A DNA stretch of 64,000 nucleotides from JAEKNW01 sp963677815 (GTDB taxonomy: Bacteria > Cloacimonadota > Cloacimonadia > Cloacimonadales > JAFGVF01). A model generated the notes under the pieces. The model did not search any database. It was not told the origin of the DNA and was given only the letters and a program-made list of their open reading frames with translations. Where the stretch lies: positions 2,790,001 through 2,854,000 of the forward strand of contig OY782499.1 in the NCBI GenBank assembly GCA_963677815.1. Reading direction: 5' to 3'. The translations under genes and the position numbers were made by a program. This document shows, piece after piece, positions 60,088-64,000 of the stretch (its first letter is position 1; the number at the start of each line of letters is the position of its first letter).

Positions 60088-60339
60088 TTAATCCCTAATT
60101 GAGCAGTAGAGCTTTAGTAATACTTCGCTAAAGCTACGTATCACAGGTGAAGAGTTCAGATTCTTTTTGCAAAATCCCCTTCTTTGATGGGGACACAGGG
60201 GGTGATTCCATAAATTCCGCATAATATATATTCTGAAGAATTATGTAAGTTACTTTTGCAATGAGTCTTCGCTAAAGCTACGCTCTCACAAGAATAATAT
60301 AGTGTTATTCTCAAAGAACTACTGCATTATTTGGGTTAA
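60088..60339. mobile_element. MITE-like element, ~252-bp copy
   Basis: It starts TTAATCCCTAATTGAGCAGT and ends CTGCATTATTTGGGTTAA, and matches the 225-bp family except for an extra segment near 60260 that repeats GTCTTCGCTAAAGCTACGC. It fills nearly the entire gap between dgt and trmB; its last TTAA contains the TAA stop of trmB (complement at 60336-60338). There are 13 bp between its left end and the dgt ATG. Confidence 0.82.
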
Positions 60340-60980
60340 GTTACTTTTCTGTAAAACATGAAGATAGGTTCAAAGCCTTCAGCTCTCTTAATCTCTTCAA
60401 AGTATGTTTCGATGTGTCCTTCTTGCTTTTCATAAGTAAAAGATTTTTCAAAGAGTGAAACAAAGTCTTGCCTTTGCTTAAAATGTTCAATAATCCACTC
60501 AGAATAGCCAGGGTGGTCAGTAGCTATTTCTACCTTTCCTCCCTTTTGAAGCATTATATTTAAGGTATCTATAAAATCTTGATTTATTAAACGATATTTA
60601 TGATGTTTTCTCTTTGGCCATGGATCAGGATGTTGGATATAGATGACAGGTATTGAATTTTTAGGAATAAGTTTACTAATTTCCTTATCTACATAGTGTT
60701 TGAGAAGTCTTACATTATTATCTTCAGTTAAACTTAATTTCTTCATTATGGAAGTAATCCTATGTGGATTCAATTCTATACCAACAAAATTTATATCTCT
60801 GTTCTCTCGGCATTTTTGCGAGATAAACTCACCTTTACCAGAACCAATTTCAATATGGACTGGCTTATTATTTCCAAATATTTCAGCAAAATCAAGAAGT
60901 TGGTCTTCTTTAACTTCTATCACAAATTTCTCTTTTCTCTGCTCATAATCAGCAGGTTTTCGTATTTTTCTTCTTCCCAC
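60336..60980 (-). CDS. trmB: tRNA (guanine-N7-)-methyltransferase
   Basis: This 214-residue protein has a SAM site at VHIEIGSGKGEFISQKCRENRDINFVGIELNPHRI and the TrmB signature IPVIYIQHPDPWPKRKHHKYRLINQDFI. The end GHIETYFEEIKRAEGFEPIFMFYRKV matches as well. It methylates G46 of tRNA. The start is GTG with AAGGGA before it. Its stop codon lies in the MITE end. It follows the membrane-protein gene by 16 bp. Confidence 0.96.
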   Translation of the reverse strand: MGRRKIRKPADYEQRKEKFVIEVKEDQLLDFAEIFGNNKPVHIEIGSGKGEFISQKCRENRDINFVGIELNPHRITSIMKKLSLTEDNNVRLLKHYVDKEISKLIPKNSIPVIYIQHPDPWPKRKHHKYRLINQDFIDTLNIMLQKGGKVEIATDHPGYSEWIIEHFKQRQDFVSLFEKSFTYEKQEGHIETYFEEIKRAEGFEPIFMFYRKVT

Positions 60981-60996
60981 AATATTCCCTTATTAT

Positions 60997-61596
60997 CTAT
61001 AATTCATCTTCATCATCATCTTGAAAATCTTGGATTTGCTTAGCTTGAGGTAGCTCAAAGAAAAGCAAAGCAATACCAATTGCTAAACCGACCATTAGAT
61101 AAAGATTAAATCCCCTGTACATAATATCCCTAATTATATTTCTAGCAAGTGGCATCTTATTGATAGCAAATAAACCAATAAAGAAAAGTGTATGTGCAAT
61201 TATCCCCCCAATAATAAAAATTACATTTTTTAATTTAAATCCATTAACCACATAATAAGCAAGATAGATAACTGCCATCATGAACAAGAAATAAAGGAAG
61301 TTAATTGAATATAAGGAAAAACTGTTAAATATTTCGAGCTCACTTGAAGAGTTTACGGCTGTCAAAGTAGCCATTAGAGCAACTAATAAGCCAAGATATC
61401 CCAATTTGTATTTATACAAAATGATATATAAAACATTTGGTATAACAAAGATGCTCATCTTAATTGTTGCAGTTAGATAATTTGAGTTTTCTACTTTTCC
61501 TGTTACTGAAAAGATATAGTTGATTAACAAGAGAATAAGCAAGGGAGTAAATATCAAAGCTAAAGCTTGAAGTGCTGGATGTATTTTACTTTGCAT
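60997..61596 (-). CDS. Hypothetical multi-pass membrane protein
   Basis: This 199-residue protein has about six hydrophobic helices: ALALIFTPLLILLLINYIF, MSIFVIPNVLYIILY, LGLLVALMATLTAV, FLYFLFMMAVIYLAYYV, NVIFIIGGIIAHTLFFIGLFAI and LYLMVGLAIGIALLFFEL. The C terminus is acidic and cytoplasmic (DFQDDDEDEL). No family is recognised. GAGGAAAATC precedes the ATG. It is upstream of trmB, probably in one transcript. The 154-bp gap above it holds no feature I can support. Confidence 0.75.
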   Translation of the reverse strand: MQSKIHPALQALALIFTPLLILLLINYIFSVTGKVENSNYLTATIKMSIFVIPNVLYIILYKYKLGYLGLLVALMATLTAVNSSSELEIFNSFSLYSINFLYFLFMMAVIYLAYYVVNGFKLKNVIFIIGGIIAHTLFFIGLFAINKMPLARNIIRDIMYRGFNLYLMVGLAIGIALLFFELPQAKQIQDFQDDDEDEL

Positions 61597-61750
61597 AAGA
61601 TTTTCCTCAATTTATATATATTTTTTACAAAAATACTACGATATTCTAAATTGGCAAGTTTTTTTGTTTTCAACTGATAACAGGATGCCCACAGTTCATA
61701 GTTACTAACAATTCCTTTAGGAAAAGTACTAAAAGGGCAATTACTATCAA

Positions 61751-62401
61751 TTATTTATTACGTTTTCTAATTTGGCTAATTATCTTTTGAAATTTTTTCT
61801 GAGATAGACTTTCTTTGATTTCTTTAGGCGGAAATTTCTTATCAAATTCAGCAACATCTTCAGAATCCAAAGCGAAGACTTCATCTTCCCTAAATGAACC
61901 AGATAAACCATCTAAGGAATTTGGATTTAGACCTAAGACCTGTAAGGCTGGATTATAATAGCCATCACTAGAATAGATATCATATTTTTCTCCAGGAAGA
62001 AAAGAAAATCTTCTGTAATAATCTGGATCTCCATATATAATCACAACTTGGTAAGCAAGTTCTCTAGCTTTTTCTAATGAATATTTTATCAAGTAACTAC
62101 CATAACCTTTCCCCTGATAATCAGGGTGAATACTCACTGGTCCAAAAGTAATAACTTGGTCTACCTTTTCTTGATTAACAAGCTTCGCCTTGCTATACAT
62201 GATGTTTCCAATAATCTTATCATCTTTTTTAAGAATAAAATCAAGTTCAGGAATGAAGGCAGATGATTTCCTTAAAAGATGTACTAAATAATGTTCATCA
62301 CATGCAGGCACATTCACATTCCAAAAGGCCTCTCTTGTAAGGTTTTCAACATTAGCAAAATCTTTTTCAGATTCTAATTGGATCTCTATATTCTCCATCA
62401 T
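61751..62401 (-). CDS. GNAT-family N-acetyltransferase
   Basis: About 216 residues from the Met-Met start at 62401, with AAGGATAAT before it; an in-frame ATG at 62419 is an alternative. Acetyl-CoA-binding motif A is FGPVSIHPDYQGKGYGSYLIKYSLEKA (QGKGYG loop); the fold ends VVIIYGDPDYYRRFSF, resembling the YhbS/PA-type predicted acetyltransferases. A C-terminal basic extension (KESLSQKKFQKIISQIRKRNK) is extra. The substrate is unknown. It follows the histidine-kinase gene by a few bases, suggesting one transcript. Confidence 0.88.
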   Translation of the reverse strand: MMENIEIQLESEKDFANVENLTREAFWNVNVPACDEHYLVHLLRKSSAFIPELDFILKKDDKIIGNIMYSKAKLVNQEKVDQVITFGPVSIHPDYQGKGYGSYLIKYSLEKARELAYQVVIIYGDPDYYRRFSFLPGEKYDIYSSDGYYNPALQVLGLNPNSLDGLSGSFREDEVFALDSEDVAEFDKKFPPKEIKESLSQKKFQKIISQIRKRNK

Positions 62402-62425
62402 ATTATCCTTTTGCTTCATTATCTA

Positions 62426-64000
62426 TTATCTATTATCTATTAATATTTTATCTAGGATAGCTCTTAATTTATCTTGTTCAATTGGTTTGGTAACAATCTC
62501 ATCCATACCAACCTGCAAGCATTTATCTCTTTCCTCTTTAGTAGCACCAGCAGTTAAGGCTAGAATTGGAGCAAGTTTATTTCTTTTTGCTTGAATTTTT
62601 CTAATTTCCTTTGTTGCTTGTAGTCCATCCATTATTGGCATTTGAACATCCATAAGAATTAGATCAAAATGAGTGTTTTTGCAAATTTCTACAGCCTCTT
62701 TTCCATTAGTAGCAGCTTGAATTCTTGCCCCTGGTATAAGCTTATCTATGATAGTTTTAATTAATATCATATTTAACTTAACATCTTCTGCTATAAGAAT
62801 ATCCTGAAGTCCCTTTTCTAAGACTTTTTTACTAGTGTGATGCCTACTTTCAGGAACTAAATTCTGAGTTTCTTTAGCAAGACCAGTCAACTCACTTTGT
62901 TGGGTACGGATATAATTAGCCTTTATAGTAAAATAGAAATTAGATCCCTTACCGACCTCACTATCAACCTTGATTTCACCTCCCATTTTCTTCACTAGGA
63001 GATTTGAGATTGTTAAGCCAAGTCCAGTTCCCCCATATTTACGGGTGATTGAACCATCAGCTTGAGAAAAAGCAATGAAGAGTTTTTCTAATTGATTTTG
63101 AGGAATTCCAATACCAGTATCTTTGATTGAGAAAGAGAAGGAAGCTTGTTTATCATCAATTTCCTTGTAATCAACACTAAGCACTACTTGCCCTTTTTCA
63201 GTAAATTTAATAGCATTACTTAACAAGTTTATCAAAATTTGCTTTAGTCTAACTGAATCAGTATTAATATAATTTGGTAAGTTCTTATCAATATTAACCT
63301 GTAGGTCAATCTCTTTCTTATCAGCCTGATATTTCAAGATATCAATCACTTCATTCAAAAGAAGTTTTAAGTCAACATCATGAATATCTAAATCCAACTT
63401 ACCAGCTTCTATTTTTGAAAAATCTAAAATATCATTTATAATTCCCAGAAGAGCTTGACCAGATACATTAGTATGGTAGGCATATTGTTGCTGTACTGGA
63501 TCTAAATCAGTATTTAATAATAGTTCAGTAAAACCAATCACACCGTTTAGAGGAGTCCTGATTTCATGACTCATATTAGCCAAGAATTCTGATTTTGCTT
63601 TATTGGCTTGTTGGGCTTGAATACTTGCTTTTTTCAAAGATTCTTGCACCTTTAACTTATCTCTTTCTATAATATTGCGAGTATAGGTATCTCCTAAAAT
63701 ATTAACTACAATATTGAGGAGATCAAAATCTTCTTCTGGAGAATCTAAGGTATATTTCACAGAATCAAAGCCAAAATAGCCGAAGAACTGATTATTCCTC
63801 ATAATTGGTAGGCATAGACCTGATTTTATATTGAGATTTTTTAGTACTCCTTTCATGGGATTATTATCCTTTAATTTAGCAACATCCCTTATTATTATCA
63901 TTTTATCTAAAGCAATATCATCAACTATTCTTGCTAGTTCTTTATAATTAATCTTTGGATAAACTTTCTGGAGAGATTTTACCCCCTTATCACACCATTC
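62426..64000 (-). CDS. Hybrid sensor histidine kinase, 5' end outside the window
   Basis: The reading frame continues without a stop to the right edge (upstream residues read EWCDKGVKSLQKVYPKINYK), so the Met at 63901 is internal and the gene is partial. A GAF domain (KELARIVDDIALDKMIIIRDV, SGLCLPIMRNNQFFGYFGFDSV) leads to HisKA with phospho-His in FLANMSHEIRTPLNGV, the ATPase domain with N-box LLSNAIKF, DTGIGIP and GGTGLGLT, and a C-terminal receiver domain with phospho-Asp in LILMDVQMPIMDG and Lys in VTKPI. Such hybrids relay phosphate to an Hpt protein; no partner is visible. The tail is complete. Confidence 0.93.
   Translation of the reverse strand, partial: EWCDKGVKSLQKVYPKINYKELARIVDDIALDKMIIIRDVAKLKDNNPMKGVLKNLNIKSGLCLPIMRNNQFFGYFGFDSVKYTLDSPEEDFDLLNIVVNILGDTYTRNIIERDKLKVQESLKKASIQAQQANKAKSEFLANMSHEIRTPLNGVIGFTELLLNTDLDPVQQQYAYHTNVSGQALLGIINDILDFSKIEAGKLDLDIHDVDLKLLLNEVIDILKYQADKKEIDLQVNIDKNLPNYINTDSVRLKQILINLLSNAIKFTEKGQVVLSVDYKEIDDKQASFSFSIKDTGIGIPQNQLEKLFIAFSQADGSITRKYGGTGLGLTISNLLVKKMGGEIKVDSEVGKGSNFYFTIKANYIRTQQSELTGLAKETQNLVPESRHHTSKKVLEKGLQDILIAEDVKLNMILIKTIIDKLIPGARIQAATNGKEAVEICKNTHFDLILMDVQMPIMDGLQATKEIRKIQAKRNKLAPILALTAGATKEERDKCLQVGMDEIVTKPIEQDKLRAILDKILIDNR

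Noticed and set aside
63901..64000. Start of the histidine kinase gene at 63901
   Set aside because: The frame continues without a stop to the edge and the upstream residues (EWCDKGVKSL) fit the GAF domain, so the gene is cut by the window.

Overview
The window is AT-rich, Gram-negative bacterial chromosome. It carries Kdo/LPS-export genes, a patatin with an outer-membrane barrel, an EnvC-like amidase activator and an O-antigen-type flippase. Three large secreted proteins end in the PNPFNP...YNVKGQ...SGIY type of C-terminal sorting domain (FlgD-Ig/T9SS-like). That tail style, the low GC and the many short intergenic repeats fit Candidatus Cloacimonadota (WWE1) best; this placement is inference, because no rRNA or other phylogenetic marker was compared. 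About 45 genes are supported, nearly all on the minus strand; only five are on the plus strand (14991, 25302, 43239, 50127 and 51355).

Layout. 1-530: tandem repeat array, a deleted MITE and a 56-bp inverted repeat. 530-3448 (read right to left): kdsA-kdsC-lptC-lptA, overlapping genes for Kdo synthesis and LPS export. 3525-14543: tag, an M19 dipeptidase, patatin/Omp85, a LiaF-like protein, purL, a YrdC-phosphatase fusion, an EnvC-like protein, a YgiQ radical SAM protein and a cold-shock protein. 14544-16661: MITE, a small unknown gene, nth, a second repeat array and a strong terminator. 16662-24488: giant C25-type secreted peptidase, M14 carboxypeptidase, acyl-ACP thioesterase, dinB and a DUF1456 gene. 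24489-27870: a 258-bp inverted-repeat element, feoB and a stretch bounded by two identical terminators. 27871-42438: a long housekeeping block read rimP-nusA-ylxR-L7Ae-infB-rbfA-nrnA-truB-ribF, then a secreted protein, yhaM, walJ-like, miaB, an unknown gene and era.

42439-52591 is the accessory part. It holds repeat-filled gaps, a secreted M28 peptidase, a tight two-gene unit (SAM methyltransferase plus PLD-nuclease/SF2-helicase fusion) that looks like a defence or DNA-processing module, and two orphan genes embedded in repeats. 52592-64000: ndk, an unknown gene, a prepilin-like protein, Wzx flippase, VOC protein, SGNH lipoprotein, nitrilase-like amidase, dgt, trmB, a membrane protein, a GNAT and a hybrid histidine kinase that runs off the right edge.

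The most distinctive signal is the repeat ecology: (a) a 225-bp MITE-like family with TTAACCC ends (two full-length copies and several variants); (b) three copies of an inverted repeat with fixed geometry (17-bp arm, 22-nt variable loop, 17-bp arm); (c) GC-rich arrays with 63-, 51-, 50- and 42-bp units; (d) many tiny hairpins with different stems but similar 3-4-nt loops. Several repeats sit exactly on gene 3' ends and supply the stop codon. No tRNA, rRNA, CRISPR array or recognisable transposase was found.
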